The translations under genes were made by a program, and so were the position numbers. From Clostridia bacterium (GTDB lineage Bacteria > Bacillota_E > RBS10-35 > JAJYVN01), in the NCBI GenBank assembly GCA_027335545.1, contig DAHWHV010000247.1:1-12260 (forward strand): DNA of 12,260 nt. The letters run 5' to 3'. The notes beneath the pieces were generated by a model. The model saw only the letters and a program-made list of their open reading frames with translations, did no database searches and was not told the DNA's origin. Below are positions 5,966 to 12,260 of the stretch, one piece after another. The number at the start of each line of letters is the position of its first letter. Position 1 is the first letter of the stretch.

Positions 5966-6760
5966 GCCGCCCGGGGGCGAGCCCGGCGGGGCCACGTCCG
6001 GCCCGCCCTGGTCCAGGCCGGGGGGCACTCGGCGCGTCACCACGATGTGCACGCTCCGGTTGAGCGCGAGGTTTTGCGGCGTGTCGTTGGAGTACTGGGG
6101 GTGCCACTGCCCGAAGGCGTCCGCCTGCATCTGGTGGGGGGGCAGACCACAGGCCTCGGTCAGGTAGCGCAGGACGTTGACGGCCCGCGCCGCGGACAGC
6201 TCCCAGGCCGTCGGGTAGAGCCGGCTGTGCAGCGGCAGGTTGTTGGTGTAGCCCTGGACGATGATCTCATCGGGGGAGCGCTTCAGGACCGGGGCGATGC
6301 GGCCCAGCAGCGCCTTGAAGGCCGGCGTCAGGGTGGCGCTCGCCGAGCGGAAGTAGACGCTGTCGCCCTCGAAGGCGATGTCCAAGCGGTGCGCCTGGAC
6401 GCGCACGGCCGCCGAACCGGCCTTCTGGGCGGCGATCGCCTGGCGCAACTGCTGGGCCATTTGCGCCAGCAGGGGGTCTGCGGGCAACGGGGAGAGAGTG
6501 GCGGCCGGGGACGGCGTCCGGGCGGTGGCGATGAGGGAGTCGTTGGCCGCCGCCGGGAGGCCTCGCTTCTTGGGTGCGCCGCTCAGGGCGGCATGCAGAG
6601 ACATGGCCAGGGCCTGGTACTTGGACACATCGGTCTTGCTGATCGCGTAAAGGATAATGAAGAAGGTCATGAGGAGCGTGATCATGTCCGCATAGGTCAG
6701 CAACCACCGCTCGGAGCTGGCCCCTCCCCCGTGCGACGATTCGCCATTGCCGTCCTCCAT
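5963..6760 (-). CDS. motB: MotB-like flagellar stator / OmpA-domain protein, solitary
   Basis: MotB subunits pair with MotA in the membrane to form the proton or sodium channel of the flagellar stator, anchored to peptidoglycan by a C-terminal OmpA domain. Here residues 19-42 (WLLTYADMITLLMTFFIILY) form the single transmembrane helix, with D25 as the ion-carrying aspartate. A linker (60-118) leads to an OmpA-like domain (~125-242) with YPTAWELSAARAVNVLRYL and ending in ALNRSVHIVV. Two family positions differ: GYTNN has Asn173 where GHTD/GYTD is usual, and TAWEL replaces SNWEL; Arg192 is kept. The start is ATG 6760, giving 265 residues; GTG 6781 is possible, and neither has a strong ribosome binding site. 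It lies 45 nt after rarA on the same strand, with no motA in the window. A MotB-like protein with another role is possible. Confidence 0.88.
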   Translation of the reverse strand: MEDGNGESSHGGGASSERWLLTYADMITLLMTFFIILYAISKTDVSKYQALAMSLHAALSGAPKKRGLPAAANDSLIATARTPSPAATLSPLPADPLLAQMAQQLRQAIAAQKAGSAAVRVQAHRLDIAFEGDSVYFRSASATLTPAFKALLGRIAPVLKRSPDEIIVQGYTNNLPLHSRLYPTAWELSAARAVNVLRYLTEACGLPPHQMQADAFGQWHPQYSNDTPQNLALNRSVHIVVTRRVPPGLDQGGPDVAPPGSPPGG

Positions 6761-6805
6761 GACGCCACGCACCACCCGCACCGGGCGGAAGCCCCGGCCC
6801 TTCGT

Positions 6806-8272
6806 CTATCGGTGATCCGCGCCCGTTTGTGAAGCGGGGGACCCCTCCGGCCCCGCCGCACCGGCGGGCCCTCCCGGCGGCGCGGGGTCGGCGGCTCCCC
6901 CGGAGAGGTGGGCCCGGAGTTCGCTGAGCCTGGCGCGGTACGCCCGCTCGGCCCCCAGTTCCCCAGGCAGGTAGTAGCGCTGCCCCACCAGTTCCGCGGG
7001 CAGGTGGACCTGGGCCGCGACGCCCGGCGCGAAGTCGTGCGCGTAGCGGTAGCCGGCCCCGTAGCCTTCCGCCCGCCCCAGGCCCGTCACGGCGTTGCGC
7101 AGGTGCAGGGGCACCTCGGCCTGCGGCTGCCCGGCCACGGCGGCGGAGGCGGCCGTGTAGGCCCGCAGGACCGAGTTGCTCTTGGGGGCCAGGGCCAGGT
7201 ACAGGGTCGCCTCCGCCAGGGGGAGGCAGCCCTCGGGCATACCGACGAAGTGGGCGGCGCCCTGCGCGGCCAGGGCGATGGGCAGCGCCTGCGGATCCGC
7301 CAGGCCCACGTCCTCCGCGGCCAGGATCACGAGCCGGCGCGCCACGAACAACGGGTCCTCCCCCGCCTCGAGCATGCGGGCGAGCCAGAACACGGCGGCG
7401 TCGGCGTCGGAGCCGCAGATCGACTTGATGAAGGCGGAGATGGTGTCGTAGTGCTGGTCGCCCGCGCGGTCGTGGCGCGGGGCCCGCTTGGTGGCCGCCG
7501 CCTCCACGGCGGCACGCCCCAGCAGCCGCCGCCCGCCGGCGTCCTGGGGCGTGGCCGCGGCCGCGAGTTCCAGGGTGGCCAGGGCCACGCGCGCATCCCC
7601 GCCGGCCACGCCGATCAGGTACTCCACCGCCTCCTCGGTCAGGTCCACCCCGAGCCCGCCCAGCCCGCGCTCGGGGTCGGCGGCCGCGCGGCGCAGGATC
7701 GCGCCCAGAGCGGCATCCGGGAGCGAGCGGAGGCGGACGACGCGGCACCGCGACAGGAGGGCCCCGACCACCTCGAAGCTCGGGTTCTCCGTGGTGGCGC
7801 CGATCAACGTGATCAGCCCACCCTCCACGTGCGGCAGGACCGCGTCCTGCTGGGCACGGCTCCAGCGATGCAGTTCATCGACGAAGAGGATGGCCCGCCC
7901 ACCCGCCTCCCGCTGGCGGCGGGCGCCGGCCAGCACCTGGCGCAGCTCGCCGACCCCGCTCTCCACCGCCGACAGGGACGAGAAGGCGGCACCCGTCTCG
8001 GCGGCCAGCAACCGCGCCAGCGTGGTCTTGCCGCTGCCCGGAGGACCCCACAGCAGCAGGGACGGCAGACGCCCCGCCTCCAGGGCCCGTCGCAGGATCG
8101 ACCCCGGCCCGACGACCTCCTCCTGGCCCACGAACTCCGCCAAGGTCTGCGGCCGCATGCGGGCGGCCAGGGGCGCATCCGCGGCCGCGGCCCCCGGCGT
8201 CGCCGCTCCCTGCGCACCGCTATCCAACAAACCCTGACCCGTGCGCCATCCGGCGGCCCGCGGCGGGAGCAT
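6806..8272 (-). CDS. rarA: Replication-associated recombination ATPase RarA (MgsA)
   Basis: RarA is a tetrameric AAA+ ATPase related to clamp loaders that acts at stalled replication forks with SSB. The product is 488 residues. APLAARMRPQTLAEFVGQE (33-51) is the diagnostic N-terminal motif. Walker A is GPPGSGKT (76-83), Walker B LFVDELHRW (129-137), sensor 1 GATTENPSFEV (158-168), and the likely arginine finger R175 in ALLSRC. The family-specific C-terminal part includes HYDTISAFIKSICGSDADAA and the Gly/Tyr-rich GYGAGYRYAHDF. ATG 8272 is supported by AGGGGG spaced 7 nt upstream; it gives a ~30-residue Gly/Ala-rich N-terminal extension. The last ~30 residues are a Pro/Gly/Ala-rich tail. Its place downstream of a 6S RNA and upstream of the Rrf2 block matches Bacillus yrvN. 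Confidence 0.96.
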   Translation of the reverse strand: MLPPRAAGWRTGQGLLDSGAQGAATPGAAAADAPLAARMRPQTLAEFVGQEEVVGPGSILRRALEAGRLPSLLLWGPPGSGKTTLARLLAAETGAAFSSLSAVESGVGELRQVLAGARRQREAGGRAILFVDELHRWSRAQQDAVLPHVEGGLITLIGATTENPSFEVVGALLSRCRVVRLRSLPDAALGAILRRAAADPERGLGGLGVDLTEEAVEYLIGVAGGDARVALATLELAAAATPQDAGGRRLLGRAAVEAAATKRAPRHDRAGDQHYDTISAFIKSICGSDADAAVFWLARMLEAGEDPLFVARRLVILAAEDVGLADPQALPIALAAQGAAHFVGMPEGCLPLAEATLYLALAPKSNSVLRAYTAASAAVAGQPQAEVPLHLRNAVTGLGRAEGYGAGYRYAHDFAPGVAAQVHLPAELVGQRYYLPGELGAERAYRARLSELRAHLSGGAADPAPPGGPAGAAGPEGSPASQTGADHR

Positions 8273-8498
8273 CGCCCTTCCCCCTCTGCCTCCGCCCTGG
8301 GGCAGGCCGGATGCTGTGGCCCGCCCGCCCGCCCGCCATCCTCGTCGCCCACTACACCTCGTGGTGGAGGGGCAGTGGCGGCTTTGCGCAGCGGCCTCGT
8401 GCTCCCAGGGGGGCGACGCAGCAAGCCCAAGGGATCCCGGGAGCACCGGGCGGTCCCTGTCCCGTGCAGTGGAGCCAGGGAGCCAGGAATGAAAGAGG
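8273..8498 (-). other. rarA leader with hairpin and G-quadruplex motif
   Basis: No gene is supported between the 6S RNA and rarA. On the minus strand AGGGA-CCG-CCCGG-TGCTC-CCGGG-A-TCCCT (8458-8430) folds into an interrupted 10-bp hairpin that could separate 6S from rarA transcription; no T-run follows. Closer to rarA, four GGG runs separated by single C residues (8334-8320) form a G-quadruplex motif about 48 nt before the start codon. I see no convincing separate rarA promoter. Confidence 0.4.
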
Positions 8499-8504
8499 AA
8501 AGAC

Positions 8505-8697
8505 AGGGAAGCCCCCGCCATGCCGTAGACGCCGAGTGTCAGAACCTGCCCTTGGCAGGTGGGCGCCTCCCGCGAACGTTGTGGGCACCCGACCCGGTGG
8601 ATCGGGCGGCACGCTGGCCCGCGGAGCTGGGCTCCCGAGTTGTTGGCGTAGGTTCAACAACCCCGGCGCCGTCTCGCACACAGCAGGGAAGCTTCGT
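8505..8697 (-). ncRNA. ssrS: 6S RNA candidate (ssrS / bsrA type)
   Basis: 6S RNA binds the housekeeping RNA polymerase by mimicking an open promoter. The fold can be drawn by hand. The closing stem pairs CCCTGC (8688-8683) with GCGGGG (8518-8513), TGTGT (8682-8678) with GCATG (8523-8519), and AGACG (8674-8670) with CGTCT, with a 3x3 internal loop between the last two. A central bubble follows. Its 5' side holds GTTGTTG/CAACAAC (8661-8655, 8645-8639). Its 3' side holds ACCTGCC-AAG-GGCAGGT (8560-8544) then TCTGACAC, much like the E. coli 3' bubble hairpin. The apical arm pairs CTCCGCG (8626-8620) with CGCGGGAG (8574-8567) and ends in CCCGATCC-ACC-GGGTCGGG (8606-8588). Length is about 190 nt. 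Position upstream of rarA matches B. subtilis bsrA. The exact ends are inferred from the promoter and stem; a pyrimidine-rich tail follows the 3' end. Confidence 0.85.
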
Positions 8698-8703
8698 GCC
8701 GCC

Positions 8704-8733
8704 AGGATAGCACCGGGGAGGTGGCCGCCGCAA
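8704..8733 (-). promoter_or_regulatory. Candidate extended -10 promoter for the 6S RNA
   Basis: On the minus strand TTGCGG (8733-8728), an 18-nt spacer and TATCCT (8709-8704), the last preceded by TGC, form an extended -10 promoter. The predicted start is the A near 8697, nine bases before the first paired base of the 6S closing stem. Confidence 0.55.
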
Positions 8734-9002
8734 GGCGCCCGCGGCCGAGTTGCAGGCAGCAGCGCCCCAATCCCCCGGTGCTGGCGCCGATCCACCGCGG
8801 CAGGCAGCCTGAGGTTCAGCCGCGGTCGGCCCCGTGGCGATCGGGCCGTCCGCGGCCGACCGACCCGAGGCGCCGGGGAGGAGCGTCCGCGGGCGCGTGG
8901 CCGTCCGCGGCAGGTCAGCGGCGCCTGCCCCGACGGACACGCCTCGCCGACCCACCCCGGCGGGCGCCAGCAGGGGCCGGGGCGCGGGCAGGGAGACAGG
9001 CA
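8734..9002. other. Intergenic stretch between the 6S promoter and the aconitase terminator
   Basis: About 270 GC-rich bases with no gene, RNA or promoter I can support. GGCCGTCCGCGG occurs near 8845 and again near 8899, with a similar GCGTCCGCGGG near 8883. A minus-strand open frame crosses the region, but it is Pro/Ala-rich, runs into the 6S RNA and looks like chance in high-GC DNA. Confidence 0.5.
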
Positions 9003-9051
9003 GGGGTGGGGACTGAGGGCACGACGGCCCCGGGCCCTCAGTCCCCACCCC
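9003..9051 (-). terminator. 18-bp perfect hairpin across the aconitase stop codon
   Basis: Bases 9003-9020 and 9034-9051 are perfectly complementary over 18 bp, with a 13-nt loop. On the minus strand the left arm begins inside the last codons of acnA and contains its TGA (9040-9038). The stem is nearly all G-C. A pyrimidine-rich but not T-rich tract follows, so it is a strong hairpin without a classic U-tail. Confidence 0.6.
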
Positions 9052-11713
9052 CAAAGAGGCGGGACAGGGTGGCCGGGAGGATGCCGCCCGCGCGCAGGCA
9101 GGCCACCTCCGAGGGCGTGTGCAACGCGGCGACGGCCGAGAAATTGCGCTGCGTCCCGTCGGCGCCGGTCGCCGTGACCTGCACGGGGAGGCGGGGCCGC
9201 AACGCGCCGTCCCAGGCGAGGGCGTAGGCCTCCAGGCCCGTCAGCGCCAACGCCTCCACCGACAGGCCGGACCCGAACTCCAGGGGCAGCACGCCCATGC
9301 CGATCAGGTTGCTGCGATGGATGCGCTCGAAGCCCTCGGCCAGCACGGCCCGCACCCCCAGCAACAACGGGCCCTTGGCCGCCCAGTCGCGGGAACTCCC
9401 CTTGCCGTAGTCGCGGCCGGCCAGCACCAGCAACGGCGTGCCCCGCTGGGCGTACCGCTCGGCGGCCGCGAAGATGCTCATCTCCTCCCCTTCGGGCAGC
9501 AACAGCGTGCGCCCACCCTCCGTGCCGGGCACCAGGCGGTTGCGCAGGCGGACGTTGGCGAACGTGCCGCGCGCCATCACCTCGTGGTTGCCGCGCCGCG
9601 TGCCGAATTGGTTGAAGTCGGCGCGGGCCACACCGTGCTGCGTCAGGTAGCGGCCCGCGTCCCCGTCCGCCGGGATGCCCCCGGCGGGGGAGATGTCGTC
9701 GGTGGTGATCGAGTCGCCGAGCAGGGCCAGGACCCGACCGCCGGAGAACGGTTGGCCGGACCAGGCCGGGGCCTGGCAGAAGGGGGGACGCCGGACGTAG
9801 GTCGAGTCCGGGTCCCAGGCGTACAGATCACCGGCGGGCACGGGCAGGGCGCGCCAGCGCTCGTCGCCGTTGAAGACCAGGCCGTATTGCTCCCGGAACA
9901 TCTCCGGCCGCACGCAGGCGGCAACCGTCTCCGCCCCCTCCCGCGGCGAGGGCCAGAGGTCCCCCAGGTACACCGGGTGCCCCGCGGCGTCGTGCCCGAG
10001 CGGCTCGCGTTCCAGATCCACATCCACCGTCCCCGCCAGGGCATAGGCCACCACGAGCGGGGGCGAGGCGAGGTAGTTGGCCCGCACCAAGGCGTTGATC
10101 CGGCCCTGGAAGTTGCGGTTGCCGCTGAGGACAGCCGCCAGGACGGCCCCGTCCCGGCGCGCCGCCTCCGCCGCCTCGGGCGTCAGGTCGCCGCTGTTGC
10201 CGATGCAGGTCGTGCAGCCGTAGCCGACGACGGCGAAGCCCAGGGCCTCCAGGGGCGCCAGCAGGCCCGCCGCCCGCAGGTACTCGGTGACCACCCGCGA
10301 CCCCGGCGCCAGGGAGGTCTTCACGTGCCCGGGTACGCGCAGGCCGCGCTCCACGGCCCGCTTGGCCAGGAGGCCCGCGGCCACCATCACCCCGGGGTTG
10401 CTGGTGTTGGTGCAGCTGGTGATGGCGGCGATGGCCACGGCCCCGTCGGCGACCCGGGGGGAGGCTAGGGTGGCGGAGCCCACGCGCCCGCCACCCGCGC
10501 GGCCGGGCGTGGGCTCGGGCCGGGCGCTCTGGAAACTCGTCCGCACCTGGGAGAGGCTCAGCCGGTCCTCGGGACGCCGCGGCCCGGCCAGGCTGGGCTC
10601 CACGGCGCCCAGGTCGAGCGTGAGCAGGGCCCCGAACTCCGGGTCCGGGGCCGCGGCGGAACGGAAGAGGCCCTGCTCCTGGCAGTAGCGCTCTACCAAC
10701 TCGACCTGCTCGGCGCTGCGGCCGGTGAGGCGCAGGTAGTCCAGGGTCTGGGCGTCGACCGGGAAGAAGCCGACGGTCGCACCGTACTCCGGGGCCATAT
10801 TGGCGATGGTGGCCCGATCCGGCAGCGGCAGGCGATCCAGGCCGGGGCCGCAGAACTCCACGAACTTGTCGACCACGCCATGGCGCCGCAGCATCTGGGT
10901 CACGACCAGGACCAGGTCGGTGGCCGTGCTGCCCGGCGGCAACTCCCCCTCCAGGCGCACGCCGACCACCTCCGGCACGGTCATCCCGTATGGCCCGCCG
11001 AGCATCACCGCCTCGGCCTCGATGCCCCCCACGCCCCAGCCCAGCACCCCGGCCCCGTTGATCATCGTGGTGTGGGAGTCCGTGCCCACCACGGTGTCGG
11101 GGAAGGCGAGCCGCCGCCCCCCCTCCTGCCGCAGCGCGACGATCCCCGAAAGGTACTCGAGGTTGACCTGATGCACGATCCCCGTGCCCGGCGGGACCAC
11201 GCGCATCCCGGCAAAGGCCCCCTGGGCCCAGCGCAGCAGGCAGTACCGCTCTCGATTGCGGGCATACTCCAACTCGACGTTGCGGCCGAAGGCCTCAGGC
11301 GAGCCGAAGGCGTCGACCTGCACGCTGTGGTCGATCACCAGGTCCACGGGGACGACGGGTTGCACGGCCCGCGGGTCCCCGCCGCGCTCGGCGACCGCGG
11401 CCCGGATGGCCGCCAGATCAACGATGCAGGGCACGCCGGTGAAGTCCTGCAGCAGGACGCGAGAGGGGAAGAAGGCCACCTCCGCGCCGCCACCGGCGAC
11501 CACGGCCCGCACCGCCGCCGCGACGCCCTCGGGCGAGCCGCAGCGGACGACGTTCTCCAGGAGGATGCGCAGGGTGTAGGGCAGGCGCCCCAAGTGGCAG
11601 AGGCCCTGATCCTCCAGGGCGGCGAGGCGGACGATCTCCACCCCGCCCGCGGACGTGCGCAACGTGGCGTGCGCGCCGAGCGGGTCCTGGACCGGGGCGT
11701 CTCCCTGTGGCAT
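9038..11713 (-). CDS. acnA: Aconitate hydratase, AcnA/IRP1 type
   Basis: Aconitase interconverts citrate and isocitrate in the TCA cycle with a [4Fe-4S] cluster. The product is 891 residues, normal for AcnA. The cluster cysteines are C434 (SCTNTSNP) and C500 and C503 (GYGCTTCIGNSG). Other hallmarks are LLQDFTGVPC (87-96), VVGTDSHTT (208-216), GDSITTDDISPAG (666-678), FNQFGTRRGNHEVM (700-713) and GRDYGKGSSRDWAAKG (766-781). In SGNRNFQGRIN (530-540) the usual FEGRIH is changed at two positions, E to Q and H to N. The start is ATG 11713, with AGGGA 5-6 nt upstream, just before the conserved DPLGAHATL. It lies downstream of aspS on the same strand, with ~350 bp between. This is not its usual neighbourhood in Firmicutes, so it is probably its own transcription unit. 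Apo-aconitases of this type can bind RNA; nothing here proves that. Confidence 0.97.
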   Translation of the reverse strand: MPQGDAPVQDPLGAHATLRTSAGGVEIVRLAALEDQGLCHLGRLPYTLRILLENVVRCGSPEGVAAAVRAVVAGGGAEVAFFPSRVLLQDFTGVPCIVDLAAIRAAVAERGGDPRAVQPVVPVDLVIDHSVQVDAFGSPEAFGRNVELEYARNRERYCLLRWAQGAFAGMRVVPPGTGIVHQVNLEYLSGIVALRQEGGRRLAFPDTVVGTDSHTTMINGAGVLGWGVGGIEAEAVMLGGPYGMTVPEVVGVRLEGELPPGSTATDLVLVVTQMLRRHGVVDKFVEFCGPGLDRLPLPDRATIANMAPEYGATVGFFPVDAQTLDYLRLTGRSAEQVELVERYCQEQGLFRSAAAPDPEFGALLTLDLGAVEPSLAGPRRPEDRLSLSQVRTSFQSARPEPTPGRAGGGRVGSATLASPRVADGAVAIAAITSCTNTSNPGVMVAAGLLAKRAVERGLRVPGHVKTSLAPGSRVVTEYLRAAGLLAPLEALGFAVVGYGCTTCIGNSGDLTPEAAEAARRDGAVLAAVLSGNRNFQGRINALVRANYLASPPLVVAYALAGTVDVDLEREPLGHDAAGHPVYLGDLWPSPREGAETVAACVRPEMFREQYGLVFNGDERWRALPVPAGDLYAWDPDSTYVRRPPFCQAPAWSGQPFSGGRVLALLGDSITTDDISPAGGIPADGDAGRYLTQHGVARADFNQFGTRRGNHEVMARGTFANVRLRNRLVPGTEGGRTLLLPEGEEMSIFAAAERYAQRGTPLLVLAGRDYGKGSSRDWAAKGPLLLGVRAVLAEGFERIHRSNLIGMGVLPLEFGSGLSVEALALTGLEAYALAWDGALRPRLPVQVTATGADGTQRNFSAVAALHTPSEVACLRAGGILPATLSRLFGGGD

Positions 11714-11938
11714 GGGGGTCCCTGGCGGGAGGCGCCCGGCCGCAGCCGTCGGGCCATCCCCCCGACCAGGCTTTCGCTCCTTTCGGCTCCGCGTTTCAGC
11801 CGGGTGCGGCGGGGGCGTGCCGGCCCAGGCGGTCGGCGCCAGGTACCCGCGGGACCACTCTACAGCTCCGTTTGACCCAGGGGAACGGGCGACGCCCCAG
11901 AAGGCCGCTGCAGCAGGCGGCCCCGGAGCCAGCGCGGA
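11714..11938 (-). other. acnA upstream region
   Basis: This is the likely promoter and leader of acnA, with no gene of its own. The best -10 I find on the minus strand is TAGAGT preceded by TG, within CTGTAGAGTGG near 11855-11865, but the -35 is poor, so I do not call it a promoter. A small hairpin CGGCT...AGCCG lies in the leader near 11785-11803. An overlapping small frame starting at 11757 has a G-run before its ATG but an Arg-rich, non-protein-like sequence. Confidence 0.4.
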
Positions 11939-12055
11939 GCGAAGCTCACCGCCGCGGTGAGCGGTGCTCCGCGCGAAGCGAAGCTCACCGCCGCGGTGAG
12001 CGGTGCTCCGCGCCGAGCGAAGCTCACCGCCGCGGTGAGCGGTGCTCCGCGCCAA
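11939..12055. repeat. Three tandem 39-bp palindromic repeats
   Basis: Units lie at 11939-11977, 11978-12016 and 12017-12055 and differ only in the last few bases. Each contains the 19-bp palindrome GCTCACCGCCGCGGTGAGC (cores 11944-11962, 11983-12001, 12022-12040). Outer arms also pair: in the first unit GCGCGGAGC (11932-11940) matches GCTCCGCGC (11966-11974); in the other two the outer stem has one mismatch. Neighbouring units share arm bases, so hairpins overlap. The array starts 8 bp after the aspS stop. It may end or protect the aspS transcript, or be a REP-like element. No spacers exist, so it is not CRISPR. Confidence 0.9.
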
Positions 12056-12063
12056 GCGGCGGG

Positions 12064-12260
12064 TCAGGGGGCACTTGGACCACCGCATCCGGAAGACGGT
12101 GCTGCCAGGGCAGACTTTTGCAGCACCGTCCCAGGGCGCCCGTCGTCGACGTGGATGCCCAGTTCGCGCAGTTGCCGGGGCGCGACGGCGGCCGGGGCCC
12201 CCGTCAGCGGATCCGCGGCGCGGGCGTTCTTGGGGAAGGCGATCACGTCGCGGATCGTCT
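12064..12260 (-). CDS. aspS: Aspartyl-tRNA synthetase, C-terminal end (gene runs out of the window)
   Basis: Only the last ~65 codons are present. [11 protein letters not shown] followed by DPLTGAP and QLRELGIHV is the conserved C-terminal signature of bacterial-type AspRS, in which the IAFPK segment lies close to the active site. The enzyme charges tRNA-Asp, or both tRNA-Asp and tRNA-Asn in non-discriminating types; the deciding N-terminal part is not visible. After LGIHV there is an extra tail of ~26 residues (DDGRPG to SAP) with two glycine-flanked turns and one cysteine. It looks non-conserved and contains a perfect inverted repeat. aspS next to rarA and 6S RNA is ancestral in Firmicutes; here acnA and the 39-bp repeats separate them. 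Confidence 0.9.
   Translation of the reverse strand, partial: TIRDVIAFPKNARAADPLTGAPAAVAPRQLRELGIHVDDGRPGTVLQKSALAAPSSGCGGPSAP
12095..12130 (-). terminator. 11-bp inverted repeat inside the aspS C-terminal tail
   Basis: GACGGTGCTGC (12095-12105) and GCAGCACCGTC (12120-12130) are perfectly complementary with a 14-nt loop. The loop-side bases also allow a competing small hairpin, CTGCC-AG-GGCAG (12102-12113), which cannot form at the same time. The minus-strand stem ends ~29 nt before the aspS stop. No T-run follows on the minus strand, so a terminator role is tentative. Confidence 0.4.

Noticed and set aside
8539..9054. 171-codon minus-strand frame between acnA and the 6S RNA
   Set aside because: Pro/Ala/Arg-rich, overlaps both the acnA terminator hairpin and the 6S RNA, and has no ribosome binding site.
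11335..11757. Small minus-strand frame overlapping the acnA start, as a possible leader peptide
   Set aside because: It has a G-run before its ATG, but the sequence is Arg/Ser/Pro-rich and mostly lies inside acnA in another frame.
11838..11862. T-box-like string GTGGTCCCGCGGG before acnA
   Set aside because: It differs from the T-box core (GGTGGNACCGCG) at a key base, no Stem I or specifier loop is seen, and T-box control of aconitase would be out of place.
11939..12055. CRISPR array
   Set aside because: The 39-bp repeats are directly adjacent with no unique spacers, and there are no cas genes.
1..12260. Mobile element or defence island
   Set aside because: No transposase, integrase, attachment repeats, toxin-antitoxin pair or nuclease gene is present; all recognised genes are housekeeping or membrane functions with uniform base composition.

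Overview
The window is very GC-rich (clearly above 70% by eye) and holds eight protein-coding genes and one RNA gene. The gene set and order point to a high-GC Gram-positive bacterium of the Firmicutes (Thermaerobacter, Limnochordia or Symbiobacterium type). In Bacillus subtilis the order is aspS - yrvM - bsrA (6S RNA) - rarA - cymR - yrvO (cysteine desulfurase) - mnmA. Here aspS, a 6S-like RNA, rarA, an Rrf2 regulator, a cysteine desulfurase and mnmA occur in that same order, with extra genes placed between them. The genus is inference; the synteny and proteins are seen directly.

Layout. Bases 2-841 (+) encode an unrecognised secreted protein whose 5' end may lie outside the window. Converging on it is a minus-strand block that makes thiolated tRNA: an Rrf2-family regulator with four cysteines (4221-3769), a group I cysteine desulfurase (3414-2239) and MnmA (2123-957). 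A promoter with a perfect -35 lies before the regulator. A second promoter sits in a small AT-rich island before the desulfurase, with an 11-bp palindrome in its spacer. An AI-2E family membrane protein (4652-5947, +) is divergent from the regulator and converges on a MotB-like protein (6760-5963, -). The MotB gene follows rarA (8272-6806, -).

Upstream of rarA, about 8697-8505 (-), is a 6S RNA candidate with its own promoter: the rod fold can be paired by hand. Then come aconitase (11713-9038, -), a chain of three 39-bp palindromic repeats, and the C-terminal end of aspartyl-tRNA synthetase (12260-12064, -).

How they fit together: the desulfurase supplies persulfide sulfur to MnmA for s2U34 in tRNA, probably under the Rrf2 regulator, which may sense Fe-S status. 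RarA acts at stalled forks and 6S RNA acts on RNA polymerase. Aconitase, AI-2E and MotB look like local insertions into the ancestral cluster.

This is mainly a housekeeping neighbourhood. I see no transposase, phage gene, CRISPR array, toxin-antitoxin pair or defence system. The parts worth a second look are the 6S RNA locus, the probable Rrf2 operator, a desulfurase lacking a conserved cofactor-contact glutamine, a solitary MotB with an altered peptidoglycan-binding site, and several unusual palindromic repeat arrays in the intergenic spaces.
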